Shown in pieces: positions 56,169 to 64,000 of a stretch of DNA of 64,000 nt. The stretch spans positions 1-64,000 of the forward strand of contig NZ_MSTI01000093.1 in assembly GCF_001949125.1 (NCBI RefSeq), in the 5' to 3' direction. The position numbers were made by a program, and so were the translations under genes. The notes below the pieces were generated by a model. The model was given only the letters and a program-made list of their open reading frames with translations, was not told the DNA's origin and made no database searches. The DNA comes from Deinococcus marmoris (GTDB lineage: Bacteria > Deinococcota > Deinococci > Deinococcales > Deinococcaceae). Every line of letters starts with the position of its first letter. Position 1 is the stretch's first letter.

Positions 56169-56620
56169 TGGTTCACCACACTCCCGGTCAGGTAAAAGGT
56201 CAACGTTCGGCTGCGTCCACGTTCGTCAGTCATTCGCAGAGCGCTGGGCGGCAGGGTAGGCAGTTCACCACGGGTGGTAAAACACACGCGCCAGGGTGTT
56301 CCAGTCCCCGTCACCGTCACCTTGTCGGGTAACGCGGCGTTGATGTTGGGCAAGGCCGTCCAGGTGGCAGCGTCGCAACGGGTGCTCCCCTCAAAGGTTA
56401 GGGTGCGTGCGTCGCTCAGGGTGACGCGCACGGCACGGGTGGTGCTGATCGCCTGGGTGCGCGCCTGAATGAACGCGCCGCTGAGAATGGAACTCGCGGC
56501 CTCGGCGTCGTTATTCAGGCCGCGCACATTCAGGGCTGCCAGACTGGTCAGAATTCCAATAATTGCCATCACCACCAGTAATTCGAGCAGGGTAAACCCC
56601 TGGGCACGAGACTCAAACAC
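56165..56620 (-). CDS. GspH/FimT-type prepilin
   Basis: The 151-residue protein has AQGFTLLELLVVMAIIGILTSLAALNVR, a prepilin signal, and a GspH/FimT-type soluble domain. It is first in the cluster. GTG 56620 has GAGG 7-8 nt upstream. Confidence 0.87.
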   Translation of the reverse strand: MFESRAQGFTLLELLVVMAIIGILTSLAALNVRGLNNDAEAASSILSGAFIQARTQAISTTRAVRVTLSDARTLTFEGSTRCDAATWTALPNINAALPDKVTVTGTGTPWRVCFTTRGELPTLPPSALRMTDERGRSRTLTFYLTGSVVNQ

Positions 56621-56725
56621 TCCACCACCTCACTGCCTTCAGCCTGCCATCTCGACTCTGACAAAAACCGTGCAATTGCCCTCCCACACGCCCCCGAACG
56701 GGTGTCCAACACCCCATTGGGATGC

Positions 56726-56737
56726 CCCCAACTGGGG
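56726..56737. promoter_or_regulatory. CCCCA-AC-TGGGG motif in the gap before the tRNA nucleotidyltransferase
   Basis: The same 12 bases as at 43159-43170. Here the motif is part of a larger CACCCCA...TGGGGTG inverted repeat (about 56709-56738) in the 293-bp gap 56621-56913 between the divergent pilin and tRNA nucleotidyltransferase genes. The rest of the gap holds promoter sequence only. Confidence 0.3.
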
Positions 56738-56913
56738 TGAGATACCGTGAAGTGGTAGGTCCACATCTGAGCTTGAGCGGCGGGACACCCTCCATTCCAT
56801 ACCCTGTCTCTGTGCAGGTTGCCGCTGTGATCAACACGCAGATTCAGGTCTCTCACACGGGAGCGAAATTGAGAAACCAGCGGCTGACGAGCTGCTCTGC
56901 CACACTAAAAGCC

Positions 56914-58023
56914 ATGACGGACCTCGCCCCCCGGATCTGGAGCCGCCTTCGCCCCGAGGACCGCGACTGGCTCGGCGCACTGGCGCGGCAGGCCGGGCCG
57001 TACGCCCGCGTGGCGCTGGTGGGCGGCGCGGTGCGGGACGCGCTGCTGGAGGGGACGCCCCTGGACCTTGACGTGGTGGCAGAAGGCACCGACATTCAGA
57101 CTCTGGCTCACGCTTCAGCCCTGCCGTTTCTGTACCATCCGGCCTTCCAGAACGCCACCGTGACCCTGCCGGATGGCCGGGCGGCCGATCTTGTCCGCGC
57201 CCGCCGCGAGTTTTACCCGGTGGCGGGGCAAAATCCCGTGCCCCACTCCAGCACATTGGAAGATGACTTGCGGCGACGAGACTTCGCGGTCAATGCGCTG
57301 GCCCTGCTAATCGGGCCAGGGGGCGAGCTGGCGCTGCTGGACGAATTGAACGGTCTGAGCGATCTGGAAGCGCGGGTGCTGCGGCCCCTGCACACCCGGT
57401 CCTTTCACGAGGACGCCAGCCGTCTGGTCCGGGGGGCGCGGCTAGCAGCGCGACTGGGCTTCAAGGCGGACCCGGAATTGCTGCGGCAGGTGCCGGAGGC
57501 TCTGGCTGTATCTGAGCAGACGCCCCGCCTGTGGGCCGAACTCAAGCTGTTGCTCTCGGAGGCGCGGCCCGGTGCGGCGGCACGCACGCTGATGCGATGG
57601 GGCGCGGGGGAACTCCTGCCCGGTGTGAAGTGGCTGGAAAAGCTGGACGATCTTCAGGACGCTGGGCAATCCGTCTCGCCCCAGCTTTACGCCGCCGCCG
57701 CACTGCACGCCTCACCAGACCCGGAGCGACTGGCCGAACACTTAGGAATAGGGGACCGCCCCGCCGCGCTGCTGGCCCGCGCGCGCTCCGATACTTACTT
57801 TCCAGACGGGACGCCAGAGCGGGTGCTGCGCGGCCTGCTGCGCCCGGACGCCCCGGTGCCATTGACTGGGCGCGACGTGCTGGCGCTGGGCGTGCCGCCG
57901 GGCCGGGCGGTGGGTGAGGCGCTGAATCATCTGGCTCAGCTCAGGCAGGAGGGGAAAATCAGCAGCCGGGAGGAGGAGCGCTCGGCCCTCCAAAGGTATC
58001 TGGCAGCCGAACGCTATGAATAA
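56914..58023 (+). CDS. cca: tRNA nucleotidyltransferase (CCA-, CC- or A-adding)
   Basis: The 369-residue class II enzyme has [28 protein letters not shown] (D51, D53 metal ligands), [15 protein letters not shown] and [20 protein letters not shown]. In Deinococcus the job is split between CC-adding and A-adding enzymes, and which one this is cannot be told from motifs alone. CACACT lies 7 nt before the ATG. Confidence 0.9.
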   Translation: MTDLAPRIWSRLRPEDRDWLGALARQAGPYARVALVGGAVRDALLEGTPLDLDVVAEGTDIQTLAHASALPFLYHPAFQNATVTLPDGRAADLVRARREFYPVAGQNPVPHSSTLEDDLRRRDFAVNALALLIGPGGELALLDELNGLSDLEARVLRPLHTRSFHEDASRLVRGARLAARLGFKADPELLRQVPEALAVSEQTPRLWAELKLLLSEARPGAAARTLMRWGAGELLPGVKWLEKLDDLQDAGQSVSPQLYAAAALHASPDPERLAEHLGIGDRPAALLARARSDTYFPDGTPERVLRGLLRPDAPVPLTGRDVLALGVPPGRAVGEALNHLAQLRQEGKISSREEERSALQRYLAAERYE

Positions 58024-58045
58024 GGCCACGTAGAATGCCCCACAT

Positions 58046-58657
58046 ATGGGCCTTCTCAGTCTGCTGACTTCTAACCCCACGGCGTTCATCATCATCGCGC
58101 TGGCTCTGGTGCTGTCTCTCGCCATTCACGAATTCGCGCACGCCTACACGGCAGACCGGCTGGGCGATCCCACGCCGCGCCGCTACGGACGCGTGACCCT
58201 CAACCCCCTGGCCCACCTGGACCCGATTGGCACGCTGTTACTGCTGGTGGCGGGCTTCGGGTTCGCCAAGCCGGTGCCGATCAACCCCAACAACCTGGGC
58301 CGCTGGGGAACACTGTGGGTGGCCGCTGCCGGGCCGATCAGCAACCTCCTGATCGCCTTCGTGTGCGCGGTGCTGCTCAAGGTGCTGCCCACCACCCAGA
58401 TCAGCCTGACCATCCTGCTGACCGTGCTGGGCATCAACGTGGTGCTGGCAGTCTTTAACCTGATTCCCATTCCGCTGCTGGACGGCAGCCGGATTCTGGG
58501 CGCGCTGGTGCCATCGCTGGGGCGCAGCCTGTCGCAGTTTGAGGCCCTGCCCTACAGCTTTATCCTCGTCTTCGGCTTCATTTTTCTGGCCCGCGAACCC
58601 CTGAGCCAGTTCATCCGCACGGTGCAGAACTGGGTGCTGACGGTGGTGGGCATTTAG
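58046..58657 (+). CDS. Site-2-type metalloprotease (M50 family)
   Basis: The 203-residue membrane protein has [14 protein letters not shown] (H28, E29, H32) and the later [14 protein letters not shown] with the third metal ligand Asp, in the short 'SREBP-like' M50 form with about five membrane helices. Substrates are unknown; such proteases often cleave membrane regulators. TAGAAT lies 9 nt before the ATG. Confidence 0.9.
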   Translation: MGLLSLLTSNPTAFIIIALALVLSLAIHEFAHAYTADRLGDPTPRRYGRVTLNPLAHLDPIGTLLLLVAGFGFAKPVPINPNNLGRWGTLWVAAAGPISNLLIAFVCAVLLKVLPTTQISLTILLTVLGINVVLAVFNLIPIPLLDGSRILGALVPSLGRSLSQFEALPYSFILVFGFIFLAREPLSQFIRTVQNWVLTVVGI

Positions 58658-58683
58658 ACGGCCACCTGACCCACACCCAGCTT

Positions 58684-58715
58684 TCCCCTCTTCCAGAAGG
58701 ATAGAGGGGATTTTT
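58684..58715 (+). terminator. Intrinsic terminator after the M50 gene
   Basis: TCCCCTCT at 58684-58691 pairs with AGAGGGGA at 58703-58710, followed by five T residues. It serves the rightward M50 gene and faces the convergent dehydrogenase gene. Confidence 0.75.
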
Positions 58716-58724
58716 ATGCCCAGT

Positions 58725-59648
58725 TCAGTACTTCTGCCCGTCCAGCACACGGCCTTCGGGTTCCTGGCCCTGCTGCAGGGTCAGCAGAAAATCGCGGGTG
58801 AGGCTGGCCCCACGCGCCACCAGATCGGTGGTGGTGCTGGCGATGTGCGGCGTGATGATCACGTTTTTCTGCCCCCACAGCGGATGCCCTTCCGGCAGCG
58901 GTTCGGGATCGGTCACGTCCAGCGCCACACCTCCCAGATGACCGGAATCCAGGGCGGCCAGCAGGTCATCGGTGACGATCAGGTTGCCGCGTCCGGCGTT
59001 GGCCAGCCATGCCCCCGGCTTGAGCCTGCCCAGCAATTCGGCATTCACGATGCCGCGTGTATCGGACGTGCTGGGCAGCAACAACACCACCCAGTCGGCA
59101 CGGGACAGCAGCCCATCGCGCTGGAGGTCCGGGGTCGAACTGCGAATACCGCTGACCTCTGCCCCAAACGGCGTCAGCAGCCCTTCCAGCAGGTGACCGA
59201 TGTGGCCGTAGCCCCAGATCACCACGTTCTGCCCGTCCAGCGTGTGCAGGCCGGAATCGTTCGGGTTTCGGGCCGAACTCCACCGCCCCTCGTGCTGGGC
59301 GTCGCGGAAGTGGTGCAGGCCGCGCATGGCCGAGAGCATCAGCGCCGCGACATGCACGGCCACGGCGCGGTCATGCAGGCGATTGGCGTTGTACAGGGCC
59401 ACGCCGGGCGGTAGATGCGGTTGAACATGATCAATCCCGGCGGTCAGGGTCAGCACCCATTTCAGGCCCGGCGTCCTCAGCAACTTCTCGCGGGTTTCGC
59501 CACGCGCCAGCCACAGCACCACGCCCTCGGCTGCCTCGCCGGGAACGTGGTCCTGGGAATAAAAGGCGAACTCCGCGCCGGGAACGCCGTGTTCATCGTG
59601 GCCGGAGAGGGCGTGGAATTCGGGCAGATCGGGCAGCAGGACACGCAT
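58725..59648 (-). CDS. D-2-hydroxyacid dehydrogenase
   Basis: The 307-residue protein has the NAD-binding NVVIWGYGHIGHLLEG, the active-site region VVLLLPSTSDTRGIVN, AWLANAGRGNLIVTDDLL and VALDVTDPEPLPEGHPLW with the catalytic Glu/His surroundings. Substrate unknown. CACAAT lies 7 nt before ATG 59648. Confidence 0.9.
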   Translation of the reverse strand: MRVLLPDLPEFHALSGHDEHGVPGAEFAFYSQDHVPGEAAEGVVLWLARGETREKLLRTPGLKWVLTLTAGIDHVQPHLPPGVALYNANRLHDRAVAVHVAALMLSAMRGLHHFRDAQHEGRWSSARNPNDSGLHTLDGQNVVIWGYGHIGHLLEGLLTPFGAEVSGIRSSTPDLQRDGLLSRADWVVLLLPSTSDTRGIVNAELLGRLKPGAWLANAGRGNLIVTDDLLAALDSGHLGGVALDVTDPEPLPEGHPLWGQKNVIITPHIASTTTDLVARGASLTRDFLLTLQQGQEPEGRVLDGQKY

Positions 59649-59653
59649 GGGTT

Positions 59654-60268
59654 CTATTGTGGCGCACCCTCTGGCGGATGTTGGGCTGACGGATGCTGGG
59701 TCTGCCATTCTTCACGGGTAATTTCCATATGTACGTCGGTACGGCCCGCCTGCAGCGTGCGGCCCACCTCGCGGAAGCCGCAGGCGAGGAAAGCCCGCTG
59801 GGCACGGCGGTTGTGGGCGAAGGTGGTCAGGCGCACCCGTTTCAGTGGCACCTGACGGCCCGAGAAGGACCAGTCCAGCAGCGCCAGCACCGCCTCGCGC
59901 CCGTAGCCCTGGCCCCACAGCGCGGGAAAACCGATCATCACGCCCAGCGTTCCGGTGGTGGGCGTCAGCGGCGGCGAGGGCCGCAGGTCATACAGTTCGG
60001 CGCTGCCGATCAGTGCGCCGCGTTCGTCCAGCACGCCGAAGCCCACGCGCTCGCCGCCGCGTTCCTCGTCCTGCATGACCTTGCGGAACAGCCATTCGGG
60101 CAGGCGGATGGGTTTGGCGTCGTTCCAGTCGGCCAGCTCACGGTCCTTGAAAAAGCCGTGCAGGATGTGCCATTCACCGTGTTCCAGTTCCAACATCGGT
60201 TTGAGGCTCACGCGCCCCCATGCCCCACCCGCTGCCGGGAGGTCTGGGGACGCGGGGGAATTGATCAT
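59654..60268 (-). CDS. GNAT acetyltransferase (RimJ/RimL type)
   Basis: The 204-residue protein has GFGVLDERGALIGSAELYDL, GTLGVMIGFPALWGQGYGREAVLALLDWSF (acetyl-CoA loop Q-GxGxG-like) and RVRLTTFAHNRRAQRAFLACGFREVG. It resembles RimJ/RimL N-acetyltransferases of ribosomal or other proteins. TAAACT lies 6 nt before the ATG, which overlaps the stop of the upstream phosphatase gene. Confidence 0.88.
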   Translation of the reverse strand: MINSPASPDLPAAGGAWGRVSLKPMLELEHGEWHILHGFFKDRELADWNDAKPIRLPEWLFRKVMQDEERGGERVGFGVLDERGALIGSAELYDLRPSPPLTPTTGTLGVMIGFPALWGQGYGREAVLALLDWSFSGRQVPLKRVRLTTFAHNRRAQRAFLACGFREVGRTLQAGRTDVHMEITREEWQTQHPSAQHPPEGAPQ

Positions 60269-61311
60269 GGGCTGAGTTTAGCGTCCGCAGTGGACAGTGG
60301 CCCCATCGCACGAACCACATCCCGCGTCAGGCGTTCCAGGTGAAAAGCGTCGCCCTCGGCGCGTTCCACGCTGCGCGTTTCAGGGTCAACCACCAGCAAC
60401 GCCAGAACTTCGTTGCCCGCGTGCCGGATGTTGACGCCCGAATGACCGTTAAGCGCGTCCTGATCACTCTCTTTCAGGTACTTCCAGGCGGGGGCCGACG
60501 CTTTCATGCCCAGGTGCGCGGTGGGCAGACGGCGGCGCGACAACTCGCCCTCCAGCCAGTTCACCGCGTCCGGCAGGCCAGCGATCAAGCCCTGCTCCAG
60601 ATGCGGCTGCGGTTGGTTGTACCTCACCTCTCCCCCATCCCGGCGGCGCAGCTTTCCGCCCGCCGCCTGCAACAGCGCGTCCCCGGCGGCAATGTCCCAC
60701 TCGCTGCGCGGCGACATGGTGAAAGTAACGTCAGCCTCATCGGCGCTCAGGCGAGCCAGCTTCAGCGCGATGCTACCGCTGGGGAGCATGCCCGGCAGAT
60801 CATGACGGTTCAACTCACGCCCAAATTCGGTGTCCGAGACGGCGATGCGCCAGTTGTCCGAGCGCGGCGCACGATTCACCTTTTGCCCGTCTTTCCAGAC
60901 CCCTTGACCCACGACACCCGCAAACAGTTCATCGGTGGTTGGCGCGTAGACCACGCCCAGCACGGCATCATTACCAACAGCCAGGCCGATGCTGACACAG
61001 TAATCCGCCGTCCCCTTGATAAATTCGCTGGTGCCATCAATCGGGTCAATGATCCAGACCCGTTCACACGACAGGCGGGCGGCGCTGTCGGTTTCTTCCT
61101 CGCTCAGCAGGCCGTCTGCGGGGAATGCCTCGGCCAGCCCGGACACGATCAGCGCGGACGCCTCGCGGTCTGCCGCTGTCACGGGGTCTTCCAGACTGGT
61201 CTTGTGTTCCACGCTGAAGCCCACGGCGCGGTGATGCAGCAGCAGCGCCCCGGCCTCGCGTGCCAGTCTGGAGGCCACCTCTAATTCACGGGTCAATTCG
61301 GGAACAGTCAT
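60265..61311 (-). CDS. CysQ/inositol-phosphatase family phosphatase with extra C-terminal domain
   Basis: The 348-residue protein has the metal sites of the family: EDPVTAADRE (D47), LLSEEETD (E71/E72), IIDPIDGTSEFI (D89, D92) and RSEWDIAAGDALLQAAGG. This fits 3'-phosphoadenosine-5'-phosphate phosphatase (CysQ) or inositol monophosphatase. The last 90 or so residues (after WLEGELSRR) go beyond the usual 250-270 and are of unknown function. The start overlaps the nth stop by 4 bp, so the genes are coupled. Confidence 0.85.
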   Translation of the reverse strand: MTVPELTRELEVASRLAREAGALLLHHRAVGFSVEHKTSLEDPVTAADREASALIVSGLAEAFPADGLLSEEETDSAARLSCERVWIIDPIDGTSEFIKGTADYCVSIGLAVGNDAVLGVVYAPTTDELFAGVVGQGVWKDGQKVNRAPRSDNWRIAVSDTEFGRELNRHDLPGMLPSGSIALKLARLSADEADVTFTMSPRSEWDIAAGDALLQAAGGKLRRRDGGEVRYNQPQPHLEQGLIAGLPDAVNWLEGELSRRRLPTAHLGMKASAPAWKYLKESDQDALNGHSGVNIRHAGNEVLALLVVDPETRSVERAEGDAFHLERLTRDVVRAMGPLSTADAKLSP

Positions 61312-62054
61312 CGGCCCAGGATAGCCGCCGACGGGCACAGGTCACGTAGCACGCACGTTCCGCACGCCGGGTTGCGGGCGCGGCAGGTCTGGCGTCCGTG
61401 GGCAATGGCGGCGACGTGAAAGGTGTAACGGGCCTCCCACTCGCGCGGCAAAACCTCATCAAACCAGCGTTCCACCTTGACCGCATTCCACGCTTCCGGG
61501 ACCAGTTCCAGCCGCCGCGCGATGCGGTGAATGTGTGTGTCCACCGGCATGGCAGGCCGCGCCAGATCAAACAGCAGCACGCAACTGGCGGTCTTCATGC
61601 CCACGCCGGGCAGGCTTTCCAGCAGTTCACGGGCCGCCTTGTCATCCAGATCGCGCGTTTCCTTGAGGGAGAGGACCGGACGCGTTTCATCCAGTTCCGC
61701 CAGCAGCGAGTAGATGTACCCGGCCTTGACGCGCGAGAGGCCGCCGCCCGCCGCCTTCAGCACCGCTTCAATGCCGTCCGGGCCATCAGCCAGCGCCCCC
61801 TCCCAGCGCGGGTAGGCGGTTTTGAGGCCCTGAAACTGCCGCCGGGTGATCGGGGCCGTGTTCTGCTGCGAGAGGATGGTGCTGATCAGGCCGTCCAGCG
61901 GCTCAGCGGAGCGTCTGGGCTGCGGCGGATCAGGCAGGTATTCCTCGGACAGGCGGCGTGCGATTTCAGGCAGATCCTCACGGGGCGGTTGCTGTTCACT
62001 CAGGGTCAGTTTTTTGGGCTGCTGTTTCTTGGACGGGAGCGGGCGGGCGGGCAT
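61308..62054 (-). CDS. nth: Endonuclease III (DNA glycosylase/AP lyase)
   Basis: The 248-residue protein has the helix-hairpin-helix LPGVGMKTA with catalytic Lys154, DTHIHRIARRL with catalytic Asp172, and a 4Fe-4S cluster motif C224, C231, C234, C240. It removes oxidised pyrimidines. Deinococcus has several Nth paralogues; this one has a 45-residue basic N-terminal extension. Confidence 0.92.
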   Translation of the reverse strand: MPARPLPSKKQQPKKLTLSEQQPPREDLPEIARRLSEEYLPDPPQPRRSAEPLDGLISTILSQQNTAPITRRQFQGLKTAYPRWEGALADGPDGIEAVLKAAGGGLSRVKAGYIYSLLAELDETRPVLSLKETRDLDDKAARELLESLPGVGMKTASCVLLFDLARPAMPVDTHIHRIARRLELVPEAWNAVKVERWFDEVLPREWEARYTFHVAAIAHGRQTCRARNPACGTCVLRDLCPSAAILGR

Positions 62055-62191
62055 GGGGGCAGGCTAGTGGGCTGGGGCAGGCAAGACCGTAGCGAAAAGC
62101 TGGAGATTGAGCTGGGGTGAATGGCAAGCCCCGCAGAGACCGCTCAGTCCGCTTCGCAGCCAGCCCTCTTCAAACCGGCGTTTCAGACAAG

Positions 62192-62213
62192 AAAAAAGGA
62201 GGCCAAGCCTCCC
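62192..62213 (-). terminator. Intrinsic terminator after the DedA gene
   Basis: On the leftward strand GGAGGC pairs with GCCTCC over a 3-nt loop, followed by six T residues. It begins about 20 bp after the DedA stop. Confidence 0.85.
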
Positions 62214-62231
62214 AGAATCTCGCCTCTGCGC

Positions 62232-62831
62232 TTACGGCTTGACTGCACGCTTGCGCGCCTGCAAGAACTTCAGCACAATCGGAATCACACTGACCACCAG
62301 CACCACGGCCACAATCAGCAGGATGTACTTGTCCAGATCGGGGATCAACTGACCCAGGTAGTAAGACAGGGCGGTCAGGCCCACGCCCCACAGCAGCGCG
62401 CCGATGATGTTGTACAGGGTGTACAGCAGAAATGGCATGCGGCTCACGCCTGCCAGCGTCGGCACCAGCGTCCGCACGATGGGCACGAAGCGGGCCAGAA
62501 TCACGGCCAGCGCCCCGTATTTAACAAAGAAAGTCTGGGCCTGAGACACGTACTCGGGTTTAAAAAAGCGCGAGTTCTGATTGCTGAACACGGCGGGGCC
62601 AAAACGCTGGCCGATAAAATAGCCAGCGGTGTTTCCCAGAAAAGCGCCGACCACCACCGCCGCCATCACACCCGCCAGATTCAGCTTGCCGCCTGCCGCC
62701 AGTAGCCCCGCCGCGATCAGCAGACTGTCACCGGGCAGAAAAAAGCCCACCAGCAAGCCAGTTTCGGCAAACACGATAAAAAATATCCCCAGGTAGGAGG
62801 CGGACAGGATCACGTCAATCAGGGAAGACAT
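62232..62831 (-). CDS. DedA-family membrane protein
   Basis: The 199-residue protein has FAETGLLVGFFLPGDSLLIAAG (family signature E...PG[DE]), GNTAGYFIGQRFGP and a central FARFVPIVRTLVPTLAGVSRMPF-type motif, with about five membrane segments. DedA proteins act in membrane lipid and proton balance, some as undecaprenyl-phosphate flippases. Confidence 0.92.
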   Translation of the reverse strand: MSSLIDVILSASYLGIFFIVFAETGLLVGFFLPGDSLLIAAGLLAAGGKLNLAGVMAAVVVGAFLGNTAGYFIGQRFGPAVFSNQNSRFFKPEYVSQAQTFFVKYGALAVILARFVPIVRTLVPTLAGVSRMPFLLYTLYNIIGALLWGVGLTALSYYLGQLIPDLDKYILLIVAVVLVVSVIPIVLKFLQARKRAVKP

Positions 62832-63102
62832 CTAAGGCGACAGGCTATCCGATCCGGGTGAGCGGCGGGTCATCCGAAAGAGAGCGTGTGTTGGGTGAGT
62901 AGGTGAAGTTGGGATGGTAAGTGGGCGATGCGTCCCGCCTTCCTCCTCAAGGCCAGGAGGCCGACAGAGACTTCGTGCTCCCAGACGGGAGCCTTTGCCC
63001 TCGCCTTAACTAAATGTCTCAAGTCTTCCGCTGGACGGCGGCAACCCAAATGCCAAAGATTTTCCAGCACCCTCTCTCCCCCATTGCGCGTCACAATGCG
63101 GC

Positions 63103-63663
63103 ATGGAACTCCTCTCTGGCCTGCTGTCCTCGCTGGGCCTGTCGGGCGCGGCGGGGCTGAATGCCTACGTGCCGCTGCTGGTGGTGGGCCTGCTGTCCCG
63201 CATGGGCGTGATGCACCTGAACGAGCCGTTCAACCTGCTGAGCAATCCCTGGGTGCTGCTGGTCGTGGGCGTGATCGGCCTGCTGGATTTCGTGGGCGAC
63301 AAGATTCCGGGCATAGACACCGTGCTGCATCTGGTGGGCGGGCTGATCAACACGGCGGCGGGCGCAGTCCTGTTTGCCGCACAGGCGGGCGTGGCCGACG
63401 TGCCTCCGGCCCTGAGTCTGGCACTGGGCGTGATCGTGGCGGGCGGGGTACATGCCACCCGCACGGTGGTTCGCCCGGTGGCCACAGCCACCACGGGCGG
63501 CCTCGCCAACCCGATGGTCAGCACCCTGGAGGACGGCACCAGCCTGCTGCTGTCGCTACTGGCCGTGTTCGTCCCGATTCTGGCCGTGCTGCTGCTGACC
63601 ACCGTGATCTTCGTGGGCTACCACCTGTGGACGCGGCGACGGGGCCGACGCCGGGTGCTGTAG
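63103..63663 (+). CDS. DUF4126 family membrane protein
   Basis: The 186-residue protein has SLGLSGAAGLNAYVPLLVVGLL, VVGVIGLLDFVGDKIPGIDTVLHLVGGLINTAAGAVLF and a C-terminal membrane segment ending WTRRRGRRR. This is the DUF4126 pattern; function unknown. CACAAT lies 5 nt before the ATG, fitting a leaderless transcript. The 271-bp gap before it holds no gene. Confidence 0.85.
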   Translation: MELLSGLLSSLGLSGAAGLNAYVPLLVVGLLSRMGVMHLNEPFNLLSNPWVLLVVGVIGLLDFVGDKIPGIDTVLHLVGGLINTAAGAVLFAAQAGVADVPPALSLALGVIVAGGVHATRTVVRPVATATTGGLANPMVSTLEDGTSLLLSLLAVFVPILAVLLLTTVIFVGYHLWTRRRGRRRVL

Positions 63664-63685
63664 CCAGGAAAATGAGCGGGAGAGG

Positions 63686-64000
63686 TCACGGGGCCTCTCC
63701 CATCTCTATGGGTAGCGTCATCACCCATTGCGGCCCGATTCGGCCCTCGCGCGTGGCCGTGACCTTAAATCCGGCCCGCTCGTAAACCCGTCTGGCCCGC
63801 CCATTGCGCTGGTTGACCACCAGGATGATTCGTTTGGCCTGGGGCAGATGCTGGCGCACGAACTGCGGCACAAGCTGCATGGCCTGTGTGCCCAGGCCGC
63901 GCCCCTGCACACGCGAATCCAGACTCAGGGAGCTGAGGGCAACCGCGTTCGGATCAGGCTGGGGCAGAGATCTGTCGCGGTGCGGCCCGGTGGCCAGGGC
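63686..64000 (-). CDS. GNAT-family acetyltransferase, C-terminal part (runs off right edge)
   Basis: The frame is open from the right edge to a stop at 63686-63688 (104 residues). It has LDSRVQGRGLGTQAMQL (acetyl-CoA binding, R/Q-xx-GxG/A) and VVNQRNGRARRVYERAGFKV, the usual motif B of GNAT enzymes. The N-terminus and so the substrate are outside the window. Confidence 0.85.
   Translation of the reverse strand, partial: ALATGPHRDRSLPQPDPNAVALSSLSLDSRVQGRGLGTQAMQLVPQFVRQHLPQAKRIILVVNQRNGRARRVYERAGFKVTATREGRIGPQWVMTLPIEMGEAP

Overview
The window looks like a chromosomal (or large replicon) segment of a Deinococcus species. The evidence is the high GC content, the rpsP-khpA-rimM-trmD order, a FemAB-type ligase, and at least a dozen genes whose start codon lies 5-9 nt after a TANNNT-type -10 box, the leaderless arrangement typical of Deinococcus. 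No database search was possible, so all names rest on motifs, gene order and family knowledge.

Region 1 (1-10.6 kb) is accessory DNA. The N-terminal part of an IS1-like transposase runs off the left edge beside an AlbA_2/Schlafen-type protein. Then comes a mobilization and replication module transcribed leftwards: ribbon-helix-helix MobC-like protein, minimal HUH relaxase, VirD4/TraG-like coupling protein, small membrane protein, a large Walker-type ATPase, a TnpB-like RuvC nuclease, a primase-polymerase and an unknown protein. Most junctions are 4-base ATGA or GTGA overlaps. The TnpB-like gene sits inside this operon, with no visible transposon ends or TnpA, and its stop codon overlaps the primase start. 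This is the most unusual part of the window.

Region 2 (10.9-30.3 kb) begins with a monomeric sarcosine oxidase-type flavoenzyme and a multi-PAS/GAF/HD-GYP protein whose first PAS domain is LOV-like but lacks the flavin-binding Cys. A catabolic island follows: nine leftward genes (solute-binding protein, two permeases, ketopantoate-reductase-like, Gfo/Idh/MocA, DUF885, RraA-like, SDR, M29 aminopeptidase) diverge from four rightward genes (DUF885, IclR regulator, creatinase-like M24 hydrolase, second Gfo/Idh/MocA). It looks like an IclR-controlled uptake and degradation pathway for an unidentified amide, peptide or amino-acid-like compound. It carries no ABC ATPase gene.

Region 3 (30.5-50.3 kb) is mostly housekeeping: rsgA, a PpiC-type foldase, a FemAB ligase, a 3-hydroxyisobutyrate-dehydrogenase-like enzyme with an SMP-30 lactonase, tRNA-Ser(GGA), plsY, a LuxR-type response regulator, an orphan peptide-binding lipoprotein, hslO, a nucleotidyltransferase-fold protein, an HtrA protease, transketolase with a GntR regulator, and rpsP-khpA-rimM-trmD followed by a LON-domain protein. 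Four copies of a dispersed repeat of about 172 bp, with inverted ends and a covarying internal hairpin, lie between these genes. A second, 266-bp element with 20-bp terminal inverted repeats directly follows the last copy.

Region 4 (50.8-64 kb) holds a coiled-coil protein, a paaG-like gene divergent from ruvX, a four-gene minor-pilin cluster, a tRNA nucleotidyltransferase, an M50 protease, a D-2-hydroxyacid dehydrogenase, a GNAT/CysQ-like/endonuclease III operon, a DedA protein, a DUF4126 protein and an acetyltransferase cut by the right edge.
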